From Ohtaekwangia koreensis (lineage in GTDB: Bacteria > Bacteroidota > Bacteroidia > Cytophagales > Cyclobacteriaceae), in contig NZ_FUZU01000001.1 of NCBI RefSeq assembly GCF_900167975.1, positions 2,999,331-3,063,330 on the forward strand: a stretch of 64,000 nucleotides of DNA, read 5' to 3'. Below the pieces are notes generated by a model that did no database searches, was not told the origin of the DNA, and saw nothing but the letters and a program-made list of their open reading frames with translations. Within the stretch, counting starts at the first letter, position 1. Each line of letters starts with the position of its first letter. The translations under genes and the position numbers were made by a program. This document shows positions 36,576-45,412 of the stretch, one piece after another.

Positions 36576-37052
36576 TTAGTTCTGCGTTGCTTTGTGTTCA
36601 ACTTCTTCTTTCACTACATTAGGTTGGCCTTTGCCGGTTGTGATCAAGGGCAACAAGCTTTTCAACAAGTAGTAGTTCCATCCATTGGTACAATCGCTGA
36701 AACATTCAAGTTCAGGAACCAGGCCGATGTGTATGAAAGTGATCTTTGTTTTTGTTCCTTCAGCGGAAATTTCAAAACTGTTTTTCGTTCCCGTCCACTC
36801 GTGCTTGTCACTGTGAGAACCAAGGTTGCTATCGGTTACCAGCCAAAGAACTTTTTTGTCAGGAACTACTTCCAGCAGCTTATGTTTTGAGTAATGTACA
36901 TCTGCGAAGCGAACTTCAAATTCATCGTTTACCTTTTGCGAGTTGCCTGTAAAGTCTTCTGACCACCAGCCGCGAACATTGTTGATAGCGTTGAATACTT
37001 CGTTTGGAGATTGATTAACCAAAAACGTTATCGTTAAATTTTTATTTTCCAT
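36576..37052 (-). CDS. SRPBCC (START/AHSA1-like) domain protein, copy 2
   Basis: A 158-residue single-domain protein of the helix-grip (SRPBCC) superfamily, near AHSA1-like members. The start [26 protein letters not shown] and the later [24 protein letters not shown] and [21 protein letters not shown] segments match its upstream neighbour at 37106-37597 along the whole length, so the two are tandem duplicates. The family binds small hydrophobic ligands; ligand unknown. It lies 53 bases downstream of that neighbour. Confidence 0.9.
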   Translation of the reverse strand: MENKNLTITFLVNQSPNEVFNAINNVRGWWSEDFTGNSQKVNDEFEVRFADVHYSKHKLLEVVPDKKVLWLVTDSNLGSHSDKHEWTGTKNSFEISAEGTKTKITFIHIGLVPELECFSDCTNGWNYYLLKSLLPLITTGKGQPNVVKEEVEHKATQN

Positions 37053-37105
37053 GTCGTAGTTTGTTTAGTGTGGTATATACATCGCTATAATCGTTATGCT
37101 CTTTA

Positions 37106-37597
37106 TTACTGTAATTTCCATTTATCAACCAACTCGGCATTGAAGCCTGCACCTTCTTTCGGGTTGGGTTGTCCTTTGCCGGTAGTGATCAAGTCCCGTA
37201 AGCTGCCATTTATATAGTTGCTCCATCCTTCTTTACATACATCGTAACACTCATAGTCGGGGACTAAACCTATATGTGTGAATCGGAGTTGTGTCTTGTC
37301 GTTCTTCCTTGAGATTTCGAAGCTTACTTCTGTATTCTTCCATTCACTCTTATCTATCGTGAAACTAAAGTGATTGTCCAACACAAGCCAAACTACTTTG
37401 GTCTCGGGCACAACTTCAATCAGTTTCATTTTACAAAAATGAACGTCTTTATAATGGTAGGTAAACACGTCGTTGACTTTTTCTGTACCTCCTTCAACTT
37501 CTTCTGACCACCATGCGCTAACATTGTTGATGGCATCGAACACTTCTTTCGGAGATTGATCAAACAATAGGGTTGTGGTGAAATCCTGATTTTGCAT
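37106..37597 (-). CDS. SRPBCC (START/AHSA1-like) domain protein, copy 1
   Basis: A 163-residue SRPBCC protein and paralog of the next gene. Shared elements include QSPKEVFDAINNVSAWWSEE, EKVNDVFTYHYKDVHFCKMKLIEVVPETKVVWLV, FTHIGLVPDYECYDVC, and [10 protein letters not shown] near the end. It is the first gene of the - strand operon, transcribed divergently from the DJ-1/AraC regulator gene, which makes it a natural target of that regulator. A consensus TAnnTTTG box lies 42 bases upstream of its start. Confidence 0.9.
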   Translation of the reverse strand: MQNQDFTTTLLFDQSPKEVFDAINNVSAWWSEEVEGGTEKVNDVFTYHYKDVHFCKMKLIEVVPETKVVWLVLDNHFSFTIDKSEWKNTEVSFEISRKNDKTQLRFTHIGLVPDYECYDVCKEGWSNYINGSLRDLITTGKGQPNPKEGAGFNAELVDKWKLQ

Positions 37598-37638
37598 AGT
37601 CGTATTTTTTTCGTTTCTGATTACATTAAAACATATAT

Positions 37639-37646
37639 CAAATGTA
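37639..37646 (-). promoter_or_regulatory. Candidate -7 box of the SRPBCC operon
   Basis: On the - strand this reads TACATTTG, an exact TAnnTTTG match, about 40 bases before the SRPBCC start codon. The -33 region is less clear. Confidence 0.4.
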
Positions 37647-37694
37647 TAGTCTAATAATTACTTGGAAGGGGTGTAAAATGGACTTTCTGACGGG

Positions 37695-37725
37695 TTGATT
37701 TGGACATGTGAAATTTCCACCTTTG
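37695..37725 (+). promoter_or_regulatory. Candidate promoter of the DJ-1/AraC regulator
   Basis: TTG at 37695-37697, then 20 bases, then CACCTTTG at 37718-37725, one base from TAnnTTTG. The start codon follows 14 bases later. Confidence 0.4.
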
Positions 37726-37739
37726 TAAAAAAAACGTCC

Positions 37740-38720
37740 ATGAAACATCTCACCATCATCGTGCCTGACGGACCCAACAACCTCAGCAGTATAGTCGGTG
37801 CTTACAAGATATTCACAAGAGCCAATGAATACTGGAAGAAAACAGGGAAGAAGGAGTTGTTTAAAATTCAGTTGGCCGGTATTTCCAAGAAGGTAGAATT
37901 CTATGAAGGTTTATTTACTGTTAAACCACATACCAGTATTTCCGCTATAGCCAAAACGAATCTCATTATCATTCCTTCTTTGAATCATAATTATGAAAAA
38001 GCCGTAAAGGGAAATAAAGCGGTTATAGACTGGGTTGAGAAACAATATAGGGCGGGTGCTGAAATAGCCAGTATATGTACCGGTGCTTTTATCCTGGCCT
38101 CGTCAGGTCTGCTGGATGGGAAAAGCTGTTCTACCCATTGGGCAGCTGCCGATAATTTCAGAATGATGTTTCCCAAAGTAAAGCTACAAGAAGATAAATT
38201 GATCACCGATGAAAACGGAATCTATACCAATGGAGGCGCCTATTCATTTCTCAATTTAATGATATACCTGGTGGAGAAATATTATGATCGGCAAACTGCT
38301 ATATTTTGCTCCAAGGTGTTTCAAATAGAAATCGACAGACAAAGCCAATCTGCCTTCACCATTTTCACTGGACAAAAAGTACACGGTGATGACATGGTTA
38401 AAAAAGCACAAGCCTATATAGAAAGTAAATTACAGGAAAAAATATCCGTTGAACAGCTGTCTTCCAGGTTCGCTGTCGGCAGACGAAACTTTGACCGAAG
38501 GTTTATCAAAGCCACCGGAAATACACCGGTGGAGTACTCACAGCGCGTTAAAATTGAATCAGCCAAAAAATCATTTGAGTCGACACGCAAAACCATCAAC
38601 GAAGTAATGTACGATGTTGGATACTCGGACGTAAAGGCGTTCCGGGAAGTATTCCGTAAAATTACCGGTATGTCACCTCTGGAGTATAGGGCCAAGTACA
38701 ATAAAGAGGCCGCGGTGTAA
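37740..38720 (+). CDS. GlxA-type transcriptional regulator (DJ-1/PfpI + AraC HTH)
   Basis: A 326-residue cytoplasmic regulator. ATG at 37740 is preferred to a TTG 45 bases upstream because it starts the DJ-1 fold directly (MKHLTIIVPDGPNN). The DJ-1/PfpI-like domain spans about 3-175, with the nucleophile-elbow-like SICTGAFIL carrying Cys113 and GGAYSFLNLMIYLVEKYY. The C-terminal AraC-type double helix-turn-helix spans about 230-318 (SVEQLSSRFAVGRRNFDRRF, INEVMYDVGYSDVKAFREVFRKITGMSPLEYR). Proteins of this layout usually activate nearby genes. It is divergent from the SRPBCC/SnoaL operon, which is its likely target. Confidence 0.92.
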   Translation: MKHLTIIVPDGPNNLSSIVGAYKIFTRANEYWKKTGKKELFKIQLAGISKKVEFYEGLFTVKPHTSISAIAKTNLIIIPSLNHNYEKAVKGNKAVIDWVEKQYRAGAEIASICTGAFILASSGLLDGKSCSTHWAAADNFRMMFPKVKLQEDKLITDENGIYTNGGAYSFLNLMIYLVEKYYDRQTAIFCSKVFQIEIDRQSQSAFTIFTGQKVHGDDMVKKAQAYIESKLQEKISVEQLSSRFAVGRRNFDRRFIKATGNTPVEYSQRVKIESAKKSFESTRKTINEVMYDVGYSDVKAFREVFRKITGMSPLEYRAKYNKEAAV

Positions 38721-38861
38721 AATGACTATATCTATATTTTAAATCCATTTCAAAACGCTTTATCAGATACACCAACAAGAGTGCTTCAGATCATAATTTT
38801 ACCAAACCAGCCAATGTCTTTTAGATTTTGATCAACCTTGTAAGTTCTAGCGATATGTACA

Positions 38862-39332
38862 TCAATTCTTTTTAAGTTCTTCTTTCATTTTTGACAACAC
38901 TCTCATGGCTTCTGCTTTCTTTTCCTCCATCTCCATAGAATCGCCTAGCGTTCTTTCTAAGTTAGCATTAATGTCATCAAATCTTTTTAATAAATTTCTC
39001 TGCGCTGAGTATGCATATATCATTGCGCCAATTACAGAATCATTTTTCTCAACAGTATTCCTTAAACTATACGGGGTGGATAAAAGGTTTTTGATCTTTA
39101 GCAAATTTGTGTCACCGGCGGTAAACTTGGTAGCAAGAGCAGCTTGAAATAATGAATCTTTCGTAAAATATTCTCTCATGGAATCATACTCTGATTCGGT
39201 ATAATTTACGATATCTGTAACGCCTGAATTTTGCGTATCGTTCTCAATTTGCTTGTTCGTGTTGCATGCCAGACACATTGTGCTAATTAAAATCACATAT
39301 ACCTTTAGGCGGCTTCGGTTCAAGAATTTCAT
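38862..39332 (-). CDS. Small lipoprotein of unknown function
   Basis: A 156-residue protein. The signal peptide ends MCLAC (Cys23) followed by NTNKQ, so lipid attachment is likely. The mature part is mostly helical: a YTESEYDSMREYFTKDSLFQAALATKF segment, then SLRNTVEKNDSVIGAMIYAY and a charged C-terminal helix MEMEEKKAEAMRVLSKMKEELKKN. No family is recognised. It lies alone between the DJ-1/AraC regulator (convergent) and the arginase-like gene (same strand, 69 bases upstream). Confidence 0.75.
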   Translation of the reverse strand: MKFLNRSRLKVYVILISTMCLACNTNKQIENDTQNSGVTDIVNYTESEYDSMREYFTKDSLFQAALATKFTAGDTNLLKIKNLLSTPYSLRNTVEKNDSVIGAMIYAYSAQRNLLKRFDDINANLERTLGDSMEMEEKKAEAMRVLSKMKEELKKN

Positions 39333-39401
39333 TTATTTGGTGAGATATGGTATATAAATGTAATATAGCACAAGCTGCTCTCAAAAGAAACACGGTTATT
39401 C

Positions 39402-40301
39402 CTAAAACGCGTTACCCAGGCAATCGGTAATTTGCCTCGCTATATATGCGTTTGCATCAAGGTCACTATTATAAATTGTTACGCTTATTCCTGCGGCTTT
39501 TCCGGTGGCCAGAAGATTGCTGAGGAGCATGGTCGCTTCATTAAATTGCAGCCCACCGGGAAGCCTGTAATCAACAGCAGGATTAATTTCATCTGCGAGC
39601 ACATCGGTATCGAAATGAATCCAGAATCCGTCTATGTCCAATGTATTGATATGCCGCAGAACTTTTTCCATTATGACGCCTAAACCTTCGGCCCGGATCT
39701 GTTTGAGGCTGAAGCATGCTATATCTGTAGCACGTATATCGGGAGAGTCATATTCTTCAGTTTGCTCTTCATCACGCTGTGCTATATGGATAACATTTTC
39801 ATCAAGTATATAAGGCTTTAATCCATCGATGTTTGTAAGGAGTTCAGGTCCGCGGCCCGTTACTATAGCCAGGTCCATGTCAGCAACTTCACCGGTGGTA
39901 GATTTCTCGGGAGAATAGAAGTCTGCATGGGCATCGATAAAAACAAGTCCGTATACTCCCTTTGTTTTTAATGCTGCTGTAATCCCTAAAAGTATACTGC
40001 AATCTCCACCCAGTACAAAACAGAAATGCTTTCGTTGTATGACTGTGGTGACTGCCTTGTGCAGGACTTTAGAAAAATGGATGATAGCGCTTGTGTTGAG
40101 GCAGTTGGTTTCGCTATCGCGTATTGTACTGCGCTGGTAATAATGTGCAGGTATATAAATCACCGGGTGATTCGAATGTATCTTTTGTTGCAAGCCGCAA
40201 CTCAGAAGTACCTCGGCAAGTTTCTCCACTCCGTTCGAACTTAATCCAAGGGTAGAGGGAGCTGCTATTGTTTCTATAGTATAGGGCATATGGCTTGTCA
40301 T
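39402..40301 (-). CDS. Arginase/agmatinase-fold protein with altered active site
   Basis: A 299-residue ureohydrolase-superfamily protein. Conserved motifs are FVLGGDCS (98-102 for GGDCS), FIDAHADF (Asp123, His125, Asp127) and HFDTDV (Asp231, Asp233), so five of six metal ligands of the binuclear manganese site are kept. The sixth, the His of GGDHS, is Cys101. The later strand that usually carries the substrate-binding Glu reads GISVTIYNSDLD and has no Glu. The enzyme therefore probably does not act on arginine in the standard way. Related substrates include agmatine, guanidinobutyrate and formiminoglutamate; which one applies is unknown. No arginine or histidine pathway gene is adjacent. Confidence 0.85.
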   Translation of the reverse strand: MTSHMPYTIETIAAPSTLGLSSNGVEKLAEVLLSCGLQQKIHSNHPVIYIPAHYYQRSTIRDSETNCLNTSAIIHFSKVLHKAVTTVIQRKHFCFVLGGDCSILLGITAALKTKGVYGLVFIDAHADFYSPEKSTTGEVADMDLAIVTGRGPELLTNIDGLKPYILDENVIHIAQRDEEQTEEYDSPDIRATDIACFSLKQIRAEGLGVIMEKVLRHINTLDIDGFWIHFDTDVLADEINPAVDYRLPGGLQFNEATMLLSNLLATGKAAGISVTIYNSDLDANAYIARQITDCLGNAF

Positions 40302-40484
40302 TAAAGAAATTGATTTTAGTTCAAAGAACTATAGAACATACGCTTATGTTCGCCAGTAAGTTTTTATCACGCTGGTTAAACCGTTTATCGAAGATTAATT
40401 GATATTAAACAGACTTCGGCTATAGAGTGTGGAGAATTTTGGATAGTTTAGAACCAAGCATGCATTATTAGTAAACCAGCTTTA

Positions 40485-40937
40485 ATGATAAGAAGATTTT
40501 TTTTGGCCGATGATGATCAAGACGAGACAGACCTCTTTGGGGAAGCGTTACGGGATATAGATCAATCGCTCGAGCTTTATTCTGCAGCAAACGGAAAGGA
40601 AGCGATCTCTGCTCTTTACAGAGGTCAGGTGCGCCCGGAAATAATTTTTCTTGACATCAACATGCCTGAAATGAACGGCTGGGATTGCCTTACAACATTA
40701 AAATCAGACGCAACATTGCGCGAGATCCCGGTAGTGATGTATTCGACTTCATCGGCAGGACTCGATGGAAAAAGGGCTGTGCAATCAGGCGCCATATGCT
40801 ACCTTGAAAAACCACCGAGCTTTTTGAAACTCAAAGACTTCCTTGAGAAAATTTCCATTTCCTCAAGAACTAACCTGCCGGCTACATTACGCGCCATTGA
40901 AGCTAACAAATCTCATCGTCTGGTAATTAGTGACTGA
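40485..40937 (+). CDS. Single-domain response regulator
   Basis: A 150-residue receiver-only protein. Acidic pocket ADDDQDE at 8-14, phospho-acceptor Asp57 in FLDINMPEMNGWD, a YSTS switch segment and the conserved Lys in CYLEKP (about 107-110). There is no output domain; the last ~25 residues are a short basic tail. Such Rcp1-like proteins pass phosphate between kinases or act by binding partners. It is 121 bases upstream of a triple-PAS kinase on the same strand, and the pair is likely to work together. Confidence 0.93.
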   Translation: MIRRFFLADDDQDETDLFGEALRDIDQSLELYSAANGKEAISALYRGQVRPEIIFLDINMPEMNGWDCLTTLKSDATLREIPVVMYSTSSAGLDGKRAVQSGAICYLEKPPSFLKLKDFLEKISISSRTNLPATLRAIEANKSHRLVISD

Positions 40938-41058
40938 TATCGGCTGGCACAAAATTTTCACTAGGTATGTTTTGTTTAACTTTTGTGGGCGAACCATGGC
41001 CAGTATGTAATTCATTTTTAAACAAAATTGAATTTTGTCACTCTCTAACAAGAATGCA

Positions 41059-43125
41059 ATGAAGTCTAAAGTCGTTGCTGTATCTTCAGCCGTACAGAAT
41101 AACTCACCCTTTACAAACTCAGTATCTGGCCCTTCCGTCCCCGTGCATCTGGAAAGTGTAATAAACGAAGTTGAAGATTATGCCATCATCCTATTGGACA
41201 TTTCCGGCATCGTTGTCTCCTGGAATAAAGGAGCCGAAAAGATCAAAGGATATACCGCGGAAGAAATTATTGGAAAAACCTTCAGGCTGTTTTACCCTAA
41301 AGAAGATAACGACAGGAATTTACCGGGCACTTTGCTAAACCAGGCGAAGGAAACCGGCAAGGCTGTGCATGAAGGATGGCGGGTAAAAAAAGATGGTACC
41401 AGGTTCTGGGGAAGTATAACCATCACGGCTGTACATAGTGAGGAAGGAGAAGTAACCGGTTACTTAAAAGTTACGCGTGACCTTACCCAACGGAAAATAG
41501 CCGAAGACCGGTATAACAACGTGCTCGAGGAACTCCGCATGAAGAATGATGAGTTAGTGAAGGAGGAGCAGCGGTATCATAAAATGGTTTCGGAAGTTCG
41601 CGACTATGCTATAATTTTATTAGATCCGTCTGGTAAAATTATAGACTGGAACAAGGGTGCTGAAAAACTAAAGGGATATACTTCGGAAGAAATTATAGGG
41701 AGAAATTTCCGGTTGTTTTATACACAGGAGGATCGTGATGCCAATCTGCCACAACAACTGGTGGCCAAGGCTATAAAAGATGGCTTTGTAAATCACGAAG
41801 GATATAGAGTTAGAAAGGACGGCAGCAGGTTCTGGGGCAATGTTGCCATCACAGCGCTGCATAATGAAGCCGGTGACATCATTGGCTTCTCGAAGGTTAC
41901 TAAAGATCTTAGTGAACGTAAAATAGCGGAAGACAGGCTTTCAATTTATACTCTTGAACTAAGAGAAAGAAACGAAGCACTCAGACGAAGTGAAGAGCGT
42001 TTTAATCGCATGATCGCAGAAGTCCAAGACTATGTGATTTTGCTTTTGAACACCGCCGGTGATATACAGAACTGGAATGTGGGAGCGGAGTTAATAAAGG
42101 GTTATACCGCTGCGGAGATCATCGGAAAAAACTTTCGTGTATTCTATACTCCTGAAGACTTAAAAAAAGGTTTGCCTGAAAAGCTATTGAACGATGCAGC
42201 GCAAAAAGGTAAAGCTACCAACGAGGGATGGCGGAAGCGAAAAGATGGCTCACTGTTTTGGGCGAGTGTTGTTATTACTGCACTCCATGATGATGCCGGT
42301 AACATCATTGGATTCTCAAAAGTTACTCGTGATCTTACAGAACGAAAGAAAGCCGAAGACTATCTGCGCAACACTTCTCTGGAGCTTGAACTTAAAAATC
42401 ATGACCTCGAACAATTGAACGCGGAGCTATCTTCGTTTGCCTATATTGTAAGTCATGATCTGAAAGAACCCATTCGGAAAATACAGGTATTTGCCGCACG
42501 GCAATTAGAGGAAGATAAATCCGTTGAACAAATACGGGAGTTTACCAGGAAGATAATGTCGAGTGCTTCCAGGATGCAACTGCTCATGGAATCGCTGCTT
42601 GTATACTCTCAGGTTTCTGCAGACCGGGATTTCGCAACGGTTGATCTGAATGATATACTGGCATCGGCCAAGAATGATCTTGAACTTCGGATCTCTGAAA
42701 GCAACACGGTGATAAAGTCAGATAAACTACCTTTTGTAAAGGGGATCTCTTTTCAATTTCATCAGCTTTTCCTAAACCTTCTTTCAAACGCCATCAAGTT
42801 TACCAAGCCCGGTGAACCACCGATGATTTCCATTACCAGTAAAATTATTAAGAACGGAGAGTTACCCGAAGAGTTGATCGTTAAGAACAAACCGCATCAT
42901 GAAATAATCTTTTCAGATCAGGGTGTCGGATTCGAACCTGAGCAGGCCACCGAAATATTTGAAGTGTTCAGGCGCGTGGGAGATAGAACAGAATCAGGTA
43001 CCGGTATAGGGCTCGCCATTGTAAAGAAAGTTGTTCAAAGACATGATGGACATATATATGCGGATTCTACACCTAACAACGGAGCGAAGTTTCATGTATA
43101 CTTGCCGGTGATACCGACATCATAG
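41059..43125 (+). CDS. Cytoplasmic histidine kinase with three near-identical PAS domains
   Basis: A 688-residue sensor kinase without signal peptide or membrane segment. ATG at 41059 is used; an in-frame TTG lies 24 bases upstream. Three PAS domains at about 35-150, 175-290 and 315-430 share the same phrases (DYAIILLD.SG, WNKGAEK.KGYT.EEIIG, FR.FY..ED....LP, RKDGS.FWG), each followed by a TRDLT.RK.AED linker, so they arose by internal duplication. HisKA has IVSHDLKEPIRKIQVF with His466; the ATPase part has LLSNAIKFT, FSDQGVGFEP and GTGIGLAIVKKVV. PAS ligand is unknown, perhaps redox or light. It follows a single receiver protein gene, its likely partner. Confidence 0.93.
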   Translation: MKSKVVAVSSAVQNNSPFTNSVSGPSVPVHLESVINEVEDYAIILLDISGIVVSWNKGAEKIKGYTAEEIIGKTFRLFYPKEDNDRNLPGTLLNQAKETGKAVHEGWRVKKDGTRFWGSITITAVHSEEGEVTGYLKVTRDLTQRKIAEDRYNNVLEELRMKNDELVKEEQRYHKMVSEVRDYAIILLDPSGKIIDWNKGAEKLKGYTSEEIIGRNFRLFYTQEDRDANLPQQLVAKAIKDGFVNHEGYRVRKDGSRFWGNVAITALHNEAGDIIGFSKVTKDLSERKIAEDRLSIYTLELRERNEALRRSEERFNRMIAEVQDYVILLLNTAGDIQNWNVGAELIKGYTAAEIIGKNFRVFYTPEDLKKGLPEKLLNDAAQKGKATNEGWRKRKDGSLFWASVVITALHDDAGNIIGFSKVTRDLTERKKAEDYLRNTSLELELKNHDLEQLNAELSSFAYIVSHDLKEPIRKIQVFAARQLEEDKSVEQIREFTRKIMSSASRMQLLMESLLVYSQVSADRDFATVDLNDILASAKNDLELRISESNTVIKSDKLPFVKGISFQFHQLFLNLLSNAIKFTKPGEPPMISITSKIIKNGELPEELIVKNKPHHEIIFSDQGVGFEPEQATEIFEVFRRVGDRTESGTGIGLAIVKKVVQRHDGHIYADSTPNNGAKFHVYLPVIPTS

Positions 43126-43147
43126 ATAAGTGGACTTTGACGTACTC

Positions 43148-44494
43148 CTATTCTAGCATAACTATATATTCATTGCCGGTTTTTACCTGGCTGATATACT
43201 TCCAGCGAATGGTTGCATTTTCTTCGTTACAGATAAAGATGTCCTGGTCTATCTGAATAGAGTTTTCGGGAACAAACAGCGTTACTTTTTTTACCTTCCA
43301 GATTTGTCCATGGACATAAGTCGCTACGCTCTTGTTGGCTACCGTTAAATAATTGTTGCCCTTCGCCAATTTCAGTAAGGTACTATGCAGCACCAGACTA
43401 TCACTTACAGACTCGGCATGCATGGGATCTAGCCCCTTAAGCTGGGGAATGTCTTTGAATGTAATGCTGATCTTGATTCCGTTCTGACTATGAAAAGCAT
43501 CCAGATGATTTTTGTGTTTTTCCTTCTCAAGTGCTGTAAAGTACTTGGCTTTTGTCTCGTAGTCTGTTAAGGCAGGAAGTTTAACGTTATGTGGTTTGAA
43601 CTTCAAAAAAAAGAAGTCGTTGAGCGTTAGGCCTGAAGTATAGTATTCTGTTTGCCAGTTTTTAAACGTTTTGGACAGCAGTATACATTGAACCATGCCA
43701 CTGAGCAGAAATCTGTTTCGTAATCCTTCTCTGCCGTATGCGGGTTCTACAAGTGTAAAGTAAAATCGCTTGTTTATATACTCCCTTTCTTTTGCAGTAC
43801 TGGCAAATTCCTTCATATACATATACTCGCAGTATGTTGAGGGTCCTTCGGAGGATTCAACATTTTTTTCGTAGTCCGCATATTTATCGCCAATAATATC
43901 CTTGCGCAACATTCTGCAACTGTAGAATTTGTTTATATACTCGGCCAACTGCTTGGGCGAGGCGGACAGCATTTCCAGTAAAAGTTCATTCTCATACTGG
44001 TGAATCGCATCGTTGTGATAGTCTTCCGGATAGGTTAACAGGTCGGCAGGATTGTCAAATTTCAATTGTTTGATATGGGTTCGCTGATATACATGATGGA
44101 GTTCATGAAACAGTTCAGCATAAAACTGGTTGAGACTAACATAATGCGTTTGCCCATAATTGTTATGTGCTGTTAAATGTTTATTTATTTCGGTTTGGGA
44201 TGTTCCCATAATGCCGTAGTCGGCCTGAGGAAACATATATATACTGTCACCAACAAGTTTAGCGCCAGCAGGGGGTTGAGGATGACCAGTCAGGAAGGCG
44301 GGGCCATGAAGCCTGAATATACATGCCGGGCCGAGTGTCATACCCGGCCACACCTTCTCTTTAATGCGGTTAACATTTTTTACAAACGCAGGAAATGCAT
44401 AGAGATACGTGCTGTCAATGGGTTGAATGATCTGTGCACCGACGGTATATACACCGCTATACATCACAACAAGTAAAACGAATATTCTCACCAT
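43148..44494 (-). CDS. Secreted protein with HExxH zinc-peptidase motif
   Basis: A 448-residue protein with a signal peptide (about 1-21, ending GAQ). Residues 130-134 are HELHH in the context FYAELFHELHHVYQRTH, the HExxH signature of zincin metallopeptidases on a helix. A candidate third ligand is a Glu in the later SSEGPSTYCEYMYMKEF helix (about 213-230). The C-terminal third (about 320-448) is beta-rich and may be an accessory domain. I do not recognise a named peptidase family, and the gene would usually be called hypothetical. It is convergent with the triple-PAS kinase and stands alone. Confidence 0.75.
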   Translation of the reverse strand: MVRIFVLLVVMYSGVYTVGAQIIQPIDSTYLYAFPAFVKNVNRIKEKVWPGMTLGPACIFRLHGPAFLTGHPQPPAGAKLVGDSIYMFPQADYGIMGTSQTEINKHLTAHNNYGQTHYVSLNQFYAELFHELHHVYQRTHIKQLKFDNPADLLTYPEDYHNDAIHQYENELLLEMLSASPKQLAEYINKFYSCRMLRKDIIGDKYADYEKNVESSEGPSTYCEYMYMKEFASTAKEREYINKRFYFTLVEPAYGREGLRNRFLLSGMVQCILLSKTFKNWQTEYYTSGLTLNDFFFLKFKPHNVKLPALTDYETKAKYFTALEKEKHKNHLDAFHSQNGIKISITFKDIPQLKGLDPMHAESVSDSLVLHSTLLKLAKGNNYLTVANKSVATYVHGQIWKVKKVTLFVPENSIQIDQDIFICNEENATIRWKYISQVKTGNEYIVMLE

Positions 44495-44650
44495 ACAAAT
44501 TTGACCAAGATATAATTATGCTGCGTGAAAGTTTGGACAACAGGTAAAGTAATAAATTTTATTTGTTTGGAGAAATCATAAGAGTACTTGTCAAAAAACT
44601 TCTGAAGGAAAAGAACAATAATCATATAGTGCCGGGCATCACTTCGTTTG

Positions 44651-45244
44651 CTAGGGGATGACACTATATTTCTTGGAAAGAAGATATACCAGGTTCTTGG
44701 CTAAAGCAGTCGGAGTCTCGATACTATCGGGATGATCCGCTTCTATGGCTGCTTTGGGCATCATGTTGAATGCCGCTGACGTGGGATCTTGCACAAACAC
44801 TTTTCCCTTGAGTTCGTGAATTCTTTTAACGCCTTTCGCACCATCTGATCCGCATCCAGAAAATATAATTCCTGCAGCATGCTCTTTCTGATCTTCCGCC
44901 AATGATATAAAGAATGTATCAATCGCCCGGTTAATTATTTCCTCTTCCTTTCTGGGCCGGGTGCAGGCTATACCATATTTGATCTGAAGCTCTACGTTTT
45001 CAGGCATTACATATATATGGTTGTTTTCAATCTTTTGATGGTTCTTGATGAGCGAGACGGGCAGGGGTGTTGCTTTGGAAAGGATGTCGCCCAGAGTTGT
45101 TTTATGGGTGCGCCATAGATGTGTGACCACCACGAAGGCTGCGTTTGGATCGGGGGGTAAATTTTCAAAAAATTCAATAAGGGCATTTTGTCCGCCAGCA
45201 GAAGAACCAAGACCGATGATGAAGAATGAATTTTCCACGTCCAA
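44651..45244 (-). CDS. Stand-alone CheB-type methylesterase
   Basis: A 197-residue protein equal to the catalytic domain of CheB. The catalytic triad can be placed: Ser15 in GSSAGG, His42 in VVVTHLW (usually VVQH) and Asp134 in FSGCGSDGAKG. No receiver domain and no CheR methyltransferase are present, and no chemotaxis genes are nearby. The start must be TTG at 45244 or GTG at 45238, because a stop lies just upstream and no ATG precedes the Ser motif. In this phylum such domains often work with CheR-fused kinases encoded elsewhere. Confidence 0.88.
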   Translation of the reverse strand: MDVENSFFIIGLGSSAGGQNALIEFFENLPPDPNAAFVVVTHLWRTHKTTLGDILSKATPLPVSLIKNHQKIENNHIYVMPENVELQIKYGIACTRPRKEEEIINRAIDTFFISLAEDQKEHAAGIIFSGCGSDGAKGVKRIHELKGKVFVQDPTSAAFNMMPKAAIEADHPDSIETPTALAKNLVYLLSKKYSVIP

Positions 45245-45412
45245 AGTTTATAATAGGTATATAAAAAATCGAACCAATACCGGTAGGGCTATACGCAAAA
45301 TGTTAATTATCAATTATATACCTAAAATTTGTGTACGTGGAGATGTAGTATAAATTCACTTCATTTGCAGCCCTGTAGAAAGTATACTCTATTTCTTAAC
45401 GTTTTGAGCATC

